Source: Mesorhizobium sp. ORS 3359 (GTDB lineage: Bacteria > Pseudomonadota > Alphaproteobacteria > Rhizobiales > Rhizobiaceae). From it: a stretch of 64,000 bases of DNA. The DNA lies in contig CCNC01000045.1 of the NCBI GenBank assembly GCA_000824845.1, positions 62,001 to 126,000 of the forward strand, given 5' to 3'. Every line of letters starts with the position of its first letter. Position 1 is the first letter of the stretch. A model generated the notes under the pieces. That model made no database searches. It saw only the letters and a program-made list of their open reading frames with translations, and had not been told where the DNA came from. Both the position numbers and the translations under genes were made by a program. Below, piece by piece: positions 26,272 through 36,235 of the stretch.

Positions 26272-26326
26272 TTGTCTGATAAGCTTATAGGCTGATAGCT
26301 AGATATGCAGTCAACTTATCTCATAA
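26272..26326. promoter_or_regulatory. regulator promoter flanked by FadR-type operators 3 and 4
   Basis: TTGTCTGATAA (26272-26282) and TTATCTCATAA (26316-26326) are near copies of the operator at 24266. Between them on the minus strand is a -35 TTGACT (26309-26314) and a -10 CTATAA or TATAAG (26284-26290) with an 18-19 bp spacer, driving the regulator gene. The two sites bracket the promoter, a layout suited to autorepression. The region also lies upstream of the rightward importer genes. Confidence 0.55.
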
Positions 26327-26609
26327 AAACGCTCACTAGCCTATAACACGGCCTGCGGGAAGGGAGCATCGAGCGGTGTCCAGCCGCCGTGCCCCCGTTG
26401 CCGCCCGTCCGAGATCACGATCGATACGCCTGCGCAACCCAGCGAGGCGTGTTGGAGCGCAAGTGCCGATAGCCCGGAGGCTCGCAAGCGTCGTTCGGGA
26501 ACCAATCCACGCAGTCCAGCGGCGGGAGGAGCACGCCGCTGGCTGCCGAGGCTGAAAGTCGTCGGCCGTCCCTGGATGGACCGGCCAGTCAAACCAGGAG
26601 GAGATTGTG
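26327..26609. other. 283-bp leader region upstream of importer operon B
   Basis: No convincing gene is seen here. Short open frames on the minus strand lack ribosome sites and family resemblance. The stretch is GC-rich apart from its left end and may be a long 5' leader of the binding-protein gene. No riboswitch-like fold was recognised by eye. Confidence 0.4.
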
Positions 26610-27890
26610 ATGTCCGGAACCTTATCGAGACGTAAATTCCTTGCCGCGAGCGCGGCAGTGACGGCCGGCTCGCTTGCCGCGCCGTGGGTTGCCAGGGCAG
26701 ACGCCAAAGAGATCACCGCATTGCTGATCACGGGCGGCCCGCTCTATCCCAAATACTGGGAGAAGATCGTTCAGGACTTCACCGCCAAGACCGGCATCAA
26801 GGTTCGCTACGACCTACTGGAATTCACGCCCTTGACGGCGAAGGTGGTCACGTTGAGCGCGGCGCGGTCGAGCCAGTACGACGTCTACAGCACCCATACG
26901 GCGCAGATCGACTCCTACTTCAACCATTTCGCGCCGCTGAACAGCTATTTCAGCGACTCCGAGCTGGCGGACTTCTATCCGGTCGCGGTCAAATACCTGC
27001 GCGATCCCAAGACCGGAAATCTGGCGGCGATTCCGCGCAACATGGATGCGCGCGTTCAGTATTACCGCAGCGACATCTACCAGGAGAAAGGCCTGAAGCC
27101 GGCCGAAACCTGGGAAGAACTTGTCGATGTCGGGCTGAAACTCACCGGCAACGGTCATTATGGGCTTGTCGTGCCGGGGCAGGGCGATCCGGCCCAGCGC
27201 ACCTTCAGTGATCTTCTCTGGCAGGCAGGCGGCGACTGGGTCGACCAGGCCAACAAGCCGGCCTTCAACTCCGAAGCCGGCATCAAGGCGCTCACCTTCT
27301 ATCGCGATCTGATCCAGAAGCACAAAATCGTGCCGCCCGACGCCGTCGGCTATCAATGGAACGAGAACTCGACCGAATTCTCGTCCGGCACGGTTTACGC
27401 CACTTTCGATTGGCCGGGCGCCTTCGCCGCCCTGTCCAATCCGGAAACCTCGCGCGTCGTCGGCAAATGGTCGACGGCGCCCTATGTGCGGGACAAGGCG
27501 GCGATCTCATGCGCCATCTCGCATGCCATGGCGCTGAATGGCCAGTCCGGACGCAAGGAACCCGCCGTCGAGTTCATCAAATACACGGTCAGTAAGGACG
27601 CCCAGCGGCTGCAGTTCGACCAGTTCACCAACTTCCCGAGCAGCCAGAGCCTGGCCAAGGAAGTGATCGCCGCGGCCAAGGGCCCGCAGGCGACATGGCT
27701 GCAGCAGCTCGAGACGACGATCGCCAACGGCAAGGAATGGCCCAAGCTTGCCGGCTTCTCGAAGGTCTGCACCTTGATGTTCTCGGCCATCGAGCAAGCC
27801 CTGTCCGACCAGGCATCGCCCGCCGACTCGCTTAACCAGGCGGCGACCGAGGCGGAGGACATCATGCGCCGGGCCGGGGCCTACGATTGA
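26610..27890 (+). CDS. CUT1 ABC importer solute-binding protein (module B)
   Basis: A 426-residue SBP_bac_1-family protein with a twin-arginine signal (SRRKFLAASAAV, cleavage after WVARADA near residue 31). Typical family text includes GVTYGI-like NLAAIPRNMDARVQYYRSDIY and the hinge segment PAETWEELVDVGLKLTG. ATG 26610 follows AGGAGGAG; a GTG at 26607 is an alternative. It heads a rightward operon with two permeases, an RraA protein and an ATPase. The ligand is presumably a carbohydrate acid, from the operon content. Confidence 0.9.
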   Translation: MSGTLSRRKFLAASAAVTAGSLAAPWVARADAKEITALLITGGPLYPKYWEKIVQDFTAKTGIKVRYDLLEFTPLTAKVVTLSAARSSQYDVYSTHTAQIDSYFNHFAPLNSYFSDSELADFYPVAVKYLRDPKTGNLAAIPRNMDARVQYYRSDIYQEKGLKPAETWEELVDVGLKLTGNGHYGLVVPGQGDPAQRTFSDLLWQAGGDWVDQANKPAFNSEAGIKALTFYRDLIQKHKIVPPDAVGYQWNENSTEFSSGTVYATFDWPGAFAALSNPETSRVVGKWSTAPYVRDKAAISCAISHAMALNGQSGRKEPAVEFIKYTVSKDAQRLQFDQFTNFPSSQSLAKEVIAAAKGPQATWLQQLETTIANGKEWPKLAGFSKVCTLMFSAIEQALSDQASPADSLNQAATEAEDIMRRAGAYD

Positions 27891-27892
27891 GC

Positions 27893-28816
27893 ATGGCGCC
27901 CGTTGCGCAGACGCGGGTGTCAGGGCGCCGGCGACGTTCGCCGCTGCCCTACACCTGGCAGAGAGGCTATCTCCTGGCCAGCCCGGCGCTTCTCGTCATG
28001 CTGGCCATCCTCATCTATCCGCTCGGATACTCCTTCATCATGAGCTTCTTCCGCTGGGACCTTAGCGGCTCGGCGCCATTCATCGGAGCGGGAAACTACA
28101 CCGACGAGCTGTTAGGCCGACAGTTCAACCAGGCGCTGCGAAACCAGACCATCTTCAGCGTCGTTTCCATTACGATCGAAGTGGTGGCCGGCATGGCGAT
28201 CGCGGTGCTCGTCAACGGCAAACTGCGCGGCATGCGTCTCGCGCGCACCTTGCTCCTGGTCCCGCCGATGATCGCGCCCGCCGTCGTCGGCCTGAACTTC
28301 CGCTGGCTGTTCAACACCCAGTACGGGCTAGTCGACGCGCTGCTGCGCATCTTCAACCTGCCTGACATTCCCTGGCTCACCCATCCGGCCTGGGCGCTCG
28401 TCTCCGTGATCGTCGCCGATGTGTGGCAGAACACGCCGCTGATGGTGCTCCTGTTTCTTGCTGGCCTGCAATCCCTGCCGCAGGAGCCTCTCGAGGCGGC
28501 CACAGTGGACGGCGCCACGCCATGGCAGCGCTTCTGGCACATCGTGCTGCCGCTGATGCGTCCGGTCATCATGATCGCGCTGATGCTGCGCATCATCGAC
28601 ACGTTCCGCACCTTCGACGTCGTCTGGCTGATGACGCAAGGAGGACCGGGCGGCGCCACCAACCTGCTCACGGTCTATTCCTACCTGCTGGCGTTTCAGG
28701 CGGTGGATTTCGGACATGCGGCCGCGGTCTCCTACATCGCGCTGGGCATGTCGCTGTTCGTGCTCGGCCTGCTCTACGGAGTGCCGTGGCTCATTGCGAA
28801 ACGGAGGGCGATATGA
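27893..28816 (+). CDS. CUT1 ABC importer permease, MalF type (module B)
   Basis: A 307-residue permease with six membrane segments after a basic N-terminal tail (SGRRRRSPLP). The coupling motif reads LEAATVDGATPWQRFWHIVL. ATG 27893 lies two bases after the binding-protein stop. It overlaps the next permease by ATGA at 28813-28816. It forms the importer channel with the next product. Confidence 0.92.
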   Translation: MAPVAQTRVSGRRRRSPLPYTWQRGYLLASPALLVMLAILIYPLGYSFIMSFFRWDLSGSAPFIGAGNYTDELLGRQFNQALRNQTIFSVVSITIEVVAGMAIAVLVNGKLRGMRLARTLLLVPPMIAPAVVGLNFRWLFNTQYGLVDALLRIFNLPDIPWLTHPAWALVSVIVADVWQNTPLMVLLFLAGLQSLPQEPLEAATVDGATPWQRFWHIVLPLMRPVIMIALMLRIIDTFRTFDVVWLMTQGGPGGATNLLTVYSYLLAFQAVDFGHAAAVSYIALGMSLFVLGLLYGVPWLIAKRRAI

Positions 28817-29691
28817 CCGAAGCCGTCATCGTCGGCGCACGTTCCATGCCAAAGCGGCGGCGCCGCCGGTTCACGGCGGCGATCGCCGGTCAGTATCTGG
28901 CGCTGGTCGTCACCGTCGCGCTCACCGTCTTTCCGCTGGTGTGGCTGTTCCTGACCTCGATCCGCAGCTCGGCCGACATCTTCTCGGTTCCGGTGCACAT
29001 CATCCCCGAGACGGCGACGCTGACGCAGTATGTCGCGGTCTTCGCCCAGTACGACACGATGGGCTATGTCTGGAACACCGTCATCGTCTCGGTGGCGACG
29101 GTCGTCCTCGTCCATCTGCTGGCCATCCCCTGCGCCTATGCGCTGTCGCGCTTCAGGATGCCGGGCGCCATGCTGATCTTCGGGCTGCTTTTGATCATGC
29201 GCATGATCCCGGTCATCGCGCTTGCCATCCCGCTCTTTGCCGTGTTCGCCGCCATGGGCCTGCTCGACACCGTCTGGGCGCTGATCCTCAGCCATACCGC
29301 GGCCAAGCTGCCGGTCGCCATCTGGCTGCTTCTGGGCTTCATCCAGGATGTGCCGAAGGAGATCGAGGAGGCCGCCCAGTCGGACGGCGCCGGCACGGTG
29401 CGCACGCTGGTCCAGATCGTCGCGCCGCTGATTGCGCCGGGCATCGGCGCCAGCGCCGTCATCACCTTCCTCTTCACCTGGAACGACCTGTTGCTCGCGC
29501 TGACGCTGACCTCGAGCAAGGCGGCGCAGACGCTGCCCGTCGGACTCACCAATTTCGTCTCGCAATACGGCATCGACTGGGGCGCCATGTCGGCCGCCGG
29601 CGTGCTCATGGTCATCCCGACCTTGGTGTTCGTCTGGTTCGCCCAGGGGCTGCTGGTCAAAGGCCTGACGACCGGTGCGGTTCGCGGTTGA
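28813..29691 (+). CDS. CUT1 ABC importer permease, MalG type (module B)
   Basis: A 292-residue permease with a basic start (SMPKRRRRRF) and six hydrophobic segments. The coupling motif reads IEEAAQSDGAGTVRTLVQIV and the end TTGAVRG is typical of MalG-type subunits. GGAGGG precedes the ATG, which overlaps the previous stop. The RraA gene follows after 77 bp. Confidence 0.92.
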   Translation: MTEAVIVGARSMPKRRRRRFTAAIAGQYLALVVTVALTVFPLVWLFLTSIRSSADIFSVPVHIIPETATLTQYVAVFAQYDTMGYVWNTVIVSVATVVLVHLLAIPCAYALSRFRMPGAMLIFGLLLIMRMIPVIALAIPLFAVFAAMGLLDTVWALILSHTAAKLPVAIWLLLGFIQDVPKEIEEAAQSDGAGTVRTLVQIVAPLIAPGIGASAVITFLFTWNDLLLALTLTSSKAAQTLPVGLTNFVSQYGIDWGAMSAAGVLMVIPTLVFVWFAQGLLVKGLTTGAVRG

Positions 29692-29768
29692 ACGGCTGGA
29701 ACGATGGTTGAACGCAACTGAGTGACGATCGATGCGGCTTGCGCCTCGGCGCGGATTGGAGGAACGGA

Positions 29769-30524
29769 ATGGAAGCTGACCAGATACCGGCGATACGGGA
29801 CATTTCCCGGCCGCCACGAGAACTGGTCGACGCGCTGGCGGCGATCGGTTCGGCGACGCTGGCCAGCGAGCTCTACCACAAGATGGGCATTCGCGACCCG
29901 CAGATCCGCGGGCCGCGTCCCTTGCGTTCCGGCAGCACGGCGGCAGGGCCAGCGCTGACGCTCCAGTGCATGCCGAAGCGCGAGGATCTGTACAACGAGA
30001 CGGAGTATGAGGAGCCTGAGCGGCAACTGCACCGGCACGTGCTCTATCCCACCCAGCCCGGCGACATGGTGGTGGTCGATGCCCGCGGCGATCTGGGCAG
30101 CGGCATTTTCGGCGAGATGATGCTGACCTATTTCGCCGGGCGGGGCGGCGCCGGCGTCGTTGTCGACGGCTGCATTCGCGATTCCGCCCAGGCGGCGGCG
30201 CTCGATATCGGCATCTGGGTGAGGGGCGTCGCCCCGAATTTCCACGCCCAGACCAACATCGTCCCCTTCGCCGTCAACGTTCCGATCGCCTGCTCGAACG
30301 TGCTGGTCATCCCTGGCGACATCATCGTCGCCGACGACGATGGCGTGGTCGTCGTGCCGGTCGCCCTTGCCCCCAGATTGGTCGAGCTCGCCGGCGCGCA
30401 TATCGAGTGGGAGGAGTTTTCGCGCTCGCGGCTCGCGCAAGGAGGAGACCTGCGGAAATACTACCCGTTGAGCCCTGAGGGCGAGGCCGAATACCGCGCG
30501 TGGCGGCAGGCCCAAGGAAAATGA
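29769..30524 (+). CDS. RraA-family aldolase-like protein (module B)
   Basis: A 251-residue paralogue of the protein at 10394. The two share long identical runs such as QLHRHVLY, GRGGAG, NVPIAC and PGDIIVADDDG. The aldolase Arg-Asp pair is present in GCIRDSAQAAA. ATG 29769 follows GGAGGAAC. It is inserted between the permease and ATPase genes of the importer, so its expression is tied to uptake. The likely reaction is retro-aldol cleavage of a 2-keto acid to pyruvate and an aldehyde or keto acid. A regulatory RraA role is unlikely given the length and context. Confidence 0.8.
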   Translation: MEADQIPAIRDISRPPRELVDALAAIGSATLASELYHKMGIRDPQIRGPRPLRSGSTAAGPALTLQCMPKREDLYNETEYEEPERQLHRHVLYPTQPGDMVVVDARGDLGSGIFGEMMLTYFAGRGGAGVVVDGCIRDSAQAAALDIGIWVRGVAPNFHAQTNIVPFAVNVPIACSNVLVIPGDIIVADDDGVVVVPVALAPRLVELAGAHIEWEEFSRSRLAQGGDLRKYYPLSPEGEAEYRAWRQAQGK

Positions 30525-30550
30525 GCCGCGCCGGTACGGGAGAAGAGTAG

Positions 30551-31627
30551 GTGTCCGCAATCGAGATAGAACAGCTCGGCAAGAGCTTCGGCGCGGTGGA
30601 AGTCCTGCGCGACGTCAATATCGAGATCGCCAGCGGCGAGTTCGTCGTCCTGGTCGGCCCATCGGGCTGCGGCAAGTCAACGCTGCTGCGCATCATCGCG
30701 GGGCTCGAAGAGCATACGACTGGTGAGATCCGCATTGGCGGGCGCGTCGTCGACGAGATGCCGGCCAAGTCGCGCGACATAGCCATGGTCTTCCAGAGCT
30801 ATGCCCTCTATCCGCATATGAGCGTGGCCGACAATATGAGCTTCGCGCTTCGGCTGGCCAAGGTTCCCAGGGAGGAGATCGTCTCCAGGGTGAAGGCGGC
30901 TGCCGAAATCCTCGGTCTGCAGGACCTGCTCGGCCGCATGCCGCGTCAGCTGTCCGGCGGCCAGCGCCAGCGTGTCGCGATGGGTCGCGCGATCGTGCGT
31001 GCCCCCTCGGCCTTCCTGTTCGACGAGCCGCTCAGCAATCTCGACGCCAAGCTGCGCGTGAAGATGCGTGCCGAGATCAAGAAGCTGCACCAGCGGCTCG
31101 GCCGCACCAGCATCTACGTCACGCATGACCAGACCGAGGCGATGACGCTCGCCGACCGAATCGTGGTCCTGAACAAGGGCCGCATCGAACAGATCGGCAC
31201 CCCTTCCGAACTCTACGAGAAACCGGCCAATCTGTTCGTCGCGGGCTTCATCGGCTCCCCGGAAATGAATCTCATCGAAGGTCGCGTCGACAACGGCGCG
31301 TTCGAAGCCCGTTCAGGCCTTCGCCTGCCATTGCCCAAAGGTCTGAAGTCCGACGGCGCACAAGAGGTGATTTACGGGATACGTCCCCAGCACATCATCG
31401 TCGGGGGCGATCATGCGAGGGCAAGCGTCCAGGTGGTGGAGCCGACAGGAGAGGCTCAGGAACTGACGTTGAGGACACGCGGGGTCGAGCTCGTGGCGGA
31501 AGTTCGGGATCAGCCGCCGTTCAAGTCCGATCAAGAGGTTGGGTTGGAGGTGATGGTTTCGAAGGTTCACCTATTCGACGCACGAAGTGGCATGAGGATA
31601 AATCAGGACGGACTCGTCAGAGGGTAG
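30551..31627 (+). CDS. CUT1 sugar ABC importer ATPase (module B)
   Basis: A 358-residue MalK/UgpC-type ATPase from a GTG start. Walker A is GPSGCGKST, the Q-loop [10 protein letters not shown], the signature LSGGQRQR, Walker [15 protein letters not shown] and the H-loop YVTHDQ. The C-terminal regulatory region includes YGIRPQHI, a common TOBE segment. It is the last gene of the module B importer operon. The following 166 bp carry no gene and no clear terminator. Confidence 0.92.
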   Translation: MSAIEIEQLGKSFGAVEVLRDVNIEIASGEFVVLVGPSGCGKSTLLRIIAGLEEHTTGEIRIGGRVVDEMPAKSRDIAMVFQSYALYPHMSVADNMSFALRLAKVPREEIVSRVKAAAEILGLQDLLGRMPRQLSGGQRQRVAMGRAIVRAPSAFLFDEPLSNLDAKLRVKMRAEIKKLHQRLGRTSIYVTHDQTEAMTLADRIVVLNKGRIEQIGTPSELYEKPANLFVAGFIGSPEMNLIEGRVDNGAFEARSGLRLPLPKGLKSDGAQEVIYGIRPQHIIVGGDHARASVQVVEPTGEAQELTLRTRGVELVAEVRDQPPFKSDQEVGLEVMVSKVHLFDARSGMRINQDGLVRG

Positions 31628-31793
31628 GGGGGGCTGCTCGCCCATGGGATTCTGGTGAACCCCGGTGGAGACTCAGGCGCGCGCCTTCCTGCTACCCAGC
31701 CTCTGTTGAGCGCAACGGATGGCGGCCAAACCAACTCAGCCGACCGGGCGGCTGAGCTCATGTTTGAGGTTACAGCCGCAGCGCCTCAGTGCC

Positions 31794-32331
31794 TCAGTCC
31801 TGCTTCTCATAGTCAATGACGATGCGGCCCTGGATGTCACCCTTGTGCATGCGAGAGAAGATGTCGTTGATGTTCTCGAGCCGTTCGGTCTCGATTGTCG
31901 CCTTGACCTTGCCGTCCCCGCAAAATCCAGCGCTTCCTGCAGGTCGAGCCGTGTCCCGACGATCGAACCGCGGACGGCCAAGCCGTTGAGCACGGTATCG
32001 AAGATCGACAGCGGGAAATCGCCAGGCGGCAGACCATTGAGCGACACCGTTCCTCCGCGGCCGACCATTCCGAGCGCCTGCTCGAAGGCTTTCGGCGACA
32101 CGGCGGTGACAAGAACCCCCTGTGCGCCGTCGACCTCCTTCTTGACGAAGGCGGCGGGATCGGCCTGGCGGGCGTTGACGGCCAGCGCGGCGCCGAGGCG
32201 TTTGGCGAGGTCGAGCTTCGCATCGTCGATGTCGACGGCAATGACGTTCAACCCCATCGCCTTCGCGTATTGAACCGCCAGGTGGCCGAGCCCGCCGATA
32301 CCCGAGATCACCACCCAGTCGCCAGGCTTGG
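31794..32331 (-). pseudogene. zinc alcohol dehydrogenase (AdhP-like), 5'-truncated and frameshifted
   Basis: The minus-strand translation from about 32331 reads [20 protein letters not shown] and continues as the nucleotide-binding half of an AdhP-type alcohol dehydrogenase ([33 protein letters not shown]). At about 31917-31921 one G is missing from a G-run after DFAG. Restoring it lets the other frame continue with the expected KVKATIE and IVIDYEKQD tail to a TGA at 31796-31794. The N-terminal catalytic domain with the zinc ligands is absent, and homology stops 15 bp from the end of the ABC-2 permease gene. This is a dead 3' fragment left by a rearrangement. Confidence 0.8.
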
Positions 32332-32345
32332 GTTGTGGGTGGGTC

Positions 32346-33458
32346 CTATTTCAGGAACTGGCGGAAGCGCCGCAGCGAGAACGCAAACAGGAGCGAGCTG
32401 ATGACCAGCAGCGCCGCGAGTTGCGGCCACACGACATCGAGGCCCGCGCCGCGGAACAGCACCGCCTGTGCCAGCATGACGAAATGCGTGTTGGGCGCGG
32501 TGAACATGATGGCCCGGATGGCCATGGGCATGCTCTCGCGCGGCGTCACGCCGCCAGACAGCACCTGCAGGGGCAGGAGCACCATCATCAGCAGCAGGCC
32601 GAATTGCGGCATGGAGCCGGCGACGGTGGCAAGGAATATCCCCAGGCAGGTCATGGCGATGATGTCGAGGGCCGCTCCCACCATGAACAGCGCGATCGAT
32701 CCGTTGATGGGGACCGACAGCAGCCCCTGGATGACGAAGACGAGCGCAAGGCCGGATGCTGCAAACACCACGATGCTCATCGACCAGATCTTGCTCGTCA
32801 TGATCTCGAAAGGGGTTACCGGCATCACCAGGAGATGCTCGATGGTACCATGCTCGCGCTCGCGTATCAGCGCTGCGCCAGTGAGCACGATCGACAGCAT
32901 GGTGATGGATGAGATCGCGTCGGTAATGGCGCCGAACCAGCCCTTGTTGAGCTCGGGGTTGAAGCGCGCCCGCAGCTCGAGGTCGACGGGCAGGGAGGCC
33001 TTGGAACGGTAGCGGTCGCGGAATTCGTTCACTTCTCCGGAAACGATCGACTGGATGTAGCCTCCGCCGGTAAAGGCCTGCGACATCCGGGTGGCGTCGA
33101 TGTTGAGCTGGATCGCCGGCGAGCGGCCGGCCAGCAGATCGCGCTGGAAGTTCGGCGGAATATCCAGCGCGAAAGTATCCATGCCTGAATCCATCCGACG
33201 GTCCATCTCCGGCTGGGAGATCAGCAAAGGCGCGGTGAAGTAGGGCGGATAAAATGCCGTGACGATGCGCGACGAGACCGGCGACTGATCCTCATCGACG
33301 ATGGCGATCGGAGCCTGATTGAGCGTCTCGGGCATTGCCTTCGAGGCGGTGTAGATGGCGGCGGTGAAGGCATAGACGATCAGCACGAGCATCATCGGGT
33401 CCCGCATGAGACCGCGCAGTTCCTTTATGCCGAGATTGTATATGTTGGCGATGCGCAT
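32346..33458 (-). CDS. ABC-2 type export permease (YhhJ-like)
   Basis: A 370-residue inner-membrane protein with one N-terminal membrane helix, a periplasmic domain of about 140 residues ([36 protein letters not shown]), then five membrane helices. The hallmark [20 protein letters not shown] marks the ABC-2 family. Its ATG overlaps the RbbA-like stop as TGATG at 33456-33460. It works with the 33458 and 36232 products in a YhiI-RbbA-YhhJ type exporter. The substrate is unknown. Confidence 0.9.
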   Translation of the reverse strand: MRIANIYNLGIKELRGLMRDPMMLVLIVYAFTAAIYTASKAMPETLNQAPIAIVDEDQSPVSSRIVTAFYPPYFTAPLLISQPEMDRRMDSGMDTFALDIPPNFQRDLLAGRSPAIQLNIDATRMSQAFTGGGYIQSIVSGEVNEFRDRYRSKASLPVDLELRARFNPELNKGWFGAITDAISSITMLSIVLTGAALIREREHGTIEHLLVMPVTPFEIMTSKIWSMSIVVFAASGLALVFVIQGLLSVPINGSIALFMVGAALDIIAMTCLGIFLATVAGSMPQFGLLLMMVLLPLQVLSGGVTPRESMPMAIRAIMFTAPNTHFVMLAQAVLFRGAGLDVVWPQLAALLVISSLLFAFSLRRFRQFLK

Positions 33459-36235
33459 CAGCGGGCCTGTTTTTTCAAGAACGCCGCTCCAAGGCCGAGC
33501 AGCACCGGAATGGCGACGAGCATCGGCACGAACGCGCCGGACAGGTCGGCAAAGCCGAGCGCCTTGGAAAAAACTCCGCGCGAGATCGTCACGAAATAGG
33601 TGGTCGGATAGATCCGGCCGACGAATGCGCCGACGCCCTGGAGCGACGACACCGGGTCGATCATGCCCGAATATTGGGTGGCGGGGATCATGGTGATCAG
33701 CGCGGTTCCGAAGATCGCCGCGATCTGGCTGCTCATGAAGGTCGACAGGAAAAGCCCCATTGCCGTCGTGGCCGTGACATAGACAAGGGCGGCGGCGGCG
33801 AAAGCCGGAAGGCTGCCGGTCAGCGGCACGCCGAAGAGGAAGACGGCGAAGCCCGTCAAAAGCACGAAGTTGAGCATCGCGAGGACGACATACGGAATCT
33901 GCTTGCCGATCAGGAACTCCAGCCGGGTGACGGGCGTGACGTAGAAATTGATGATGGAGCCGAGTTCCTTCTCCCGCACCACGCTGAGCACGGCCAGCAT
34001 TGCCGGGATCAGCAGCAGAAGCATCGGGATAACCGCCGGAACGATGGCGTCGAGACTGCGGACGTCGGGATTGTAGCGATAGCGGATGTCGAGCTGGAAG
34101 GCGCTGGCGGTGGCGGCGTGGCCATAGAGTTCACGCGCCTTCTGCGTCAGCCAGCCGGCATGCATTCCCGAAACATAGCCTTGCACGGTTTCGGCCCGTG
34201 TCGGCATGGCGCCGTCGATCCAGGCGCCGATCGTGACGTCGCGGCCGCGCGCGAGGTCGCGCCCGAAGCCGGGTGGGATTTCGATCGCGAGGCTGAGTTC
34301 CCCGTCCTCCATGCGCCGGTCGAGATCGGCATAGTCGGTGATCGGCGCCTTCTCGGTGAAATAGCGCGAGCCGGCGATCTGCAGCACATAGTCCCGGCTC
34401 ATCGTCGTGTCGTCGTGATCGAGGACGGCGAAGGAGAGGTTCTCGACGTCCATGTTGATGCCGTAGCCGACGACGAACATCAGGATGAGGCTGCCGACGG
34501 TCGCCAGCGTGGCCCGGATCGGATCGCGCACGAGTTCAAGCGCCTCCCGCCGCGTGTAGGCGAACATGCGGCGCAAATCGAAGGAACGGCCTGTGCCGCT
34601 CCTCTCGCGGCGACTGGCCTGCGCTTCCGGGACCGGCACTGTCCCGGCCGTCGCGCTCGGCGTTTCGGTCTGCGCGCCTGTCGCCTGCTCGAGATATCCG
34701 ACGAAGGCTTCCTCCAGCGTTGCCGCCGACCGGCTTTTGACGATCGCGGCAGGCGTGTCGCTGACGAGGACCCTGCCGGCATGCATGAGCGAGATGCGAT
34801 CGCAGCGTTCCGCCTCGTTCATGAAATGCGTGGACACGAAGATCGTCACGTTCCGCTTGCGCGAGAGGTCGGCAAGAATCCGCCAGAAGCCGTCGCGGGC
34901 AACCGGGTCGACGCCGGAGGTCGGCTCGTCGAGGATCAGTATCTCCGGAGAATGGATCATCGCCACAGCCAGCGACAGCCGCTGGCGGATGCCGAGCGGG
35001 AGCGCTTCGGGCAGCGTGTCGACATTGTCGGCGAGGCCGAATTGCTGCGCGACCTCCTCGACCCGGGGCGGGATCGCCGCATCGGTCATGCCGAAGAGGC
35101 GGGCATGGAGCTCGAGATTCTGCCGGACCGTCAGCTCGGAGTAGAGCGAGAATCCTTGCGACATGTAGCCGACGCGCCGCCGCACCTCGATTTCGCGGGG
35201 GTCGATCTCGCGCCCGAACAGCCGTGCCTTGCCCTCGGACGGCTCGAGCAGCCCGGTCAGCATCTTCATCGTGGTCGTCTTGCCGCAGCCGTTCGATCCG
35301 AGGAAGCCGAAGATCTCGCCGCGGCCGATGCGGAAGCTCACGTCGTCGACGGCGGTGAAATCGCCGAAGCGCATGGTGAGGTGTTCGGCCTCGATGGCGG
35401 GTTCGCCGTCGGCGCCGGCTGGCCGCGGAGGGATCACCACGGCCTCGTGGCTGTCCCGCTTCTCCGGCGGGAGAAGGGCTATGAAGGCGGCGTCCAGGTC
35501 GGGCGCGCCGGTTCTTTCGAGCAGGTCGGCCGGGGTTCCGGAGGCGAGCACGCGCCCCGCGTCCATTGCCACCAGCCAGTCGAAGCGCGCGGCCTCTTCC
35601 ATATAGGCCGTGGCGATGATGACGCTCATGCCCTCGCGACCCTTGCGGATCTCGCCGATCAGCTCCCAGAACTGGCGGCGCGACAACGGGTCGACGCCGG
35701 TGGTCGGCTCGTCCAGGATCAGGAGGTCCGGATCGTGGATGAGGGCGCAGCACAGGCCAAGCTTCTGCTTCATGCCGCCCGAAAGCTTGCCGGCCTGCCG
35801 CTCGGCGAAAGGCGCGAGCCCCGTTCGCTTCAGAAGCTCGCCGATGCGGCGCTCGCGCTCGCGCCGATCATGCCCGAACAGGCGGCCGAAGAAATCGATG
35901 TTGTCGAAGACCGACAGCGTCGGATAGAGGTTCTTGCCCAGGCCTTGCGGCATATAGGCGATCCTGGGGTAGGCGCTCTGCCGGTGGCCGAGATCGGCCA
36001 TGTCGCCGCCCAGCACCTCGACATGCCCCTGCTGGATCGTCCGTGCTCCGGCAATCAGGGAAAGCAGGCTGGATTTGCCGACGCCGTCCGGCCCGATCAG
36101 GCCGACCATGCGGCCGGCCGGGAAATCGAGCGTTATGGGATCGAGGGCCCTGACCTTTCCGTAAGCGTGGCCGACATTCTCCAGCCGCGCAACGCTCGAC
36201 GGAAGGGCCGCGCCGGCGTCCGGCCGCGCATTCAT
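33458..36235 (-). CDS. RbbA-like fused ATPase-permease (two ABC domains plus ABC-2 domain)
   Basis: A 925-residue fusion. ABC domain 1 has [17 protein letters not shown] and [15 protein letters not shown] domain 2 has GSNGCGKTT, a degenerate signature LGIRQR and [12 protein letters not shown]. The C-terminal third is an ABC-2 membrane unit with [12 protein letters not shown] before helix 1, a large loop ([20 protein letters not shown]) and [20 protein letters not shown] 36235 overlaps the HlyD stop as ATGA, so I prefer it to an upstream start at 36268. E. coli RbbA (YhiH) has the same layout. It supplies the energy and half of the channel for the exporter. Confidence 0.9.
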   Translation of the reverse strand: MNARPDAGAALPSSVARLENVGHAYGKVRALDPITLDFPAGRMVGLIGPDGVGKSSLLSLIAGARTIQQGHVEVLGGDMADLGHRQSAYPRIAYMPQGLGKNLYPTLSVFDNIDFFGRLFGHDRRERERRIGELLKRTGLAPFAERQAGKLSGGMKQKLGLCCALIHDPDLLILDEPTTGVDPLSRRQFWELIGEIRKGREGMSVIIATAYMEEAARFDWLVAMDAGRVLASGTPADLLERTGAPDLDAAFIALLPPEKRDSHEAVVIPPRPAGADGEPAIEAEHLTMRFGDFTAVDDVSFRIGRGEIFGFLGSNGCGKTTTMKMLTGLLEPSEGKARLFGREIDPREIEVRRRVGYMSQGFSLYSELTVRQNLELHARLFGMTDAAIPPRVEEVAQQFGLADNVDTLPEALPLGIRQRLSLAVAMIHSPEILILDEPTSGVDPVARDGFWRILADLSRKRNVTIFVSTHFMNEAERCDRISLMHAGRVLVSDTPAAIVKSRSAATLEEAFVGYLEQATGAQTETPSATAGTVPVPEAQASRRERSGTGRSFDLRRMFAYTRREALELVRDPIRATLATVGSLILMFVVGYGINMDVENLSFAVLDHDDTTMSRDYVLQIAGSRYFTEKAPITDYADLDRRMEDGELSLAIEIPPGFGRDLARGRDVTIGAWIDGAMPTRAETVQGYVSGMHAGWLTQKARELYGHAATASAFQLDIRYRYNPDVRSLDAIVPAVIPMLLLLIPAMLAVLSVVREKELGSIINFYVTPVTRLEFLIGKQIPYVVLAMLNFVLLTGFAVFLFGVPLTGSLPAFAAAALVYVTATTAMGLFLSTFMSSQIAAIFGTALITMIPATQYSGMIDPVSSLQGVGAFVGRIYPTTYFVTISRGVFSKALGFADLSGAFVPMLVAIPVLLGLGAAFLKKQAR

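Noticed and set aside
26327..26609. Possible riboswitch or small RNA in the long leader of importer operon B
   Set aside because: Several GC-rich complementary stretches exist, but none forms a recognisable conserved riboswitch core. In this base composition they are expected by chance.
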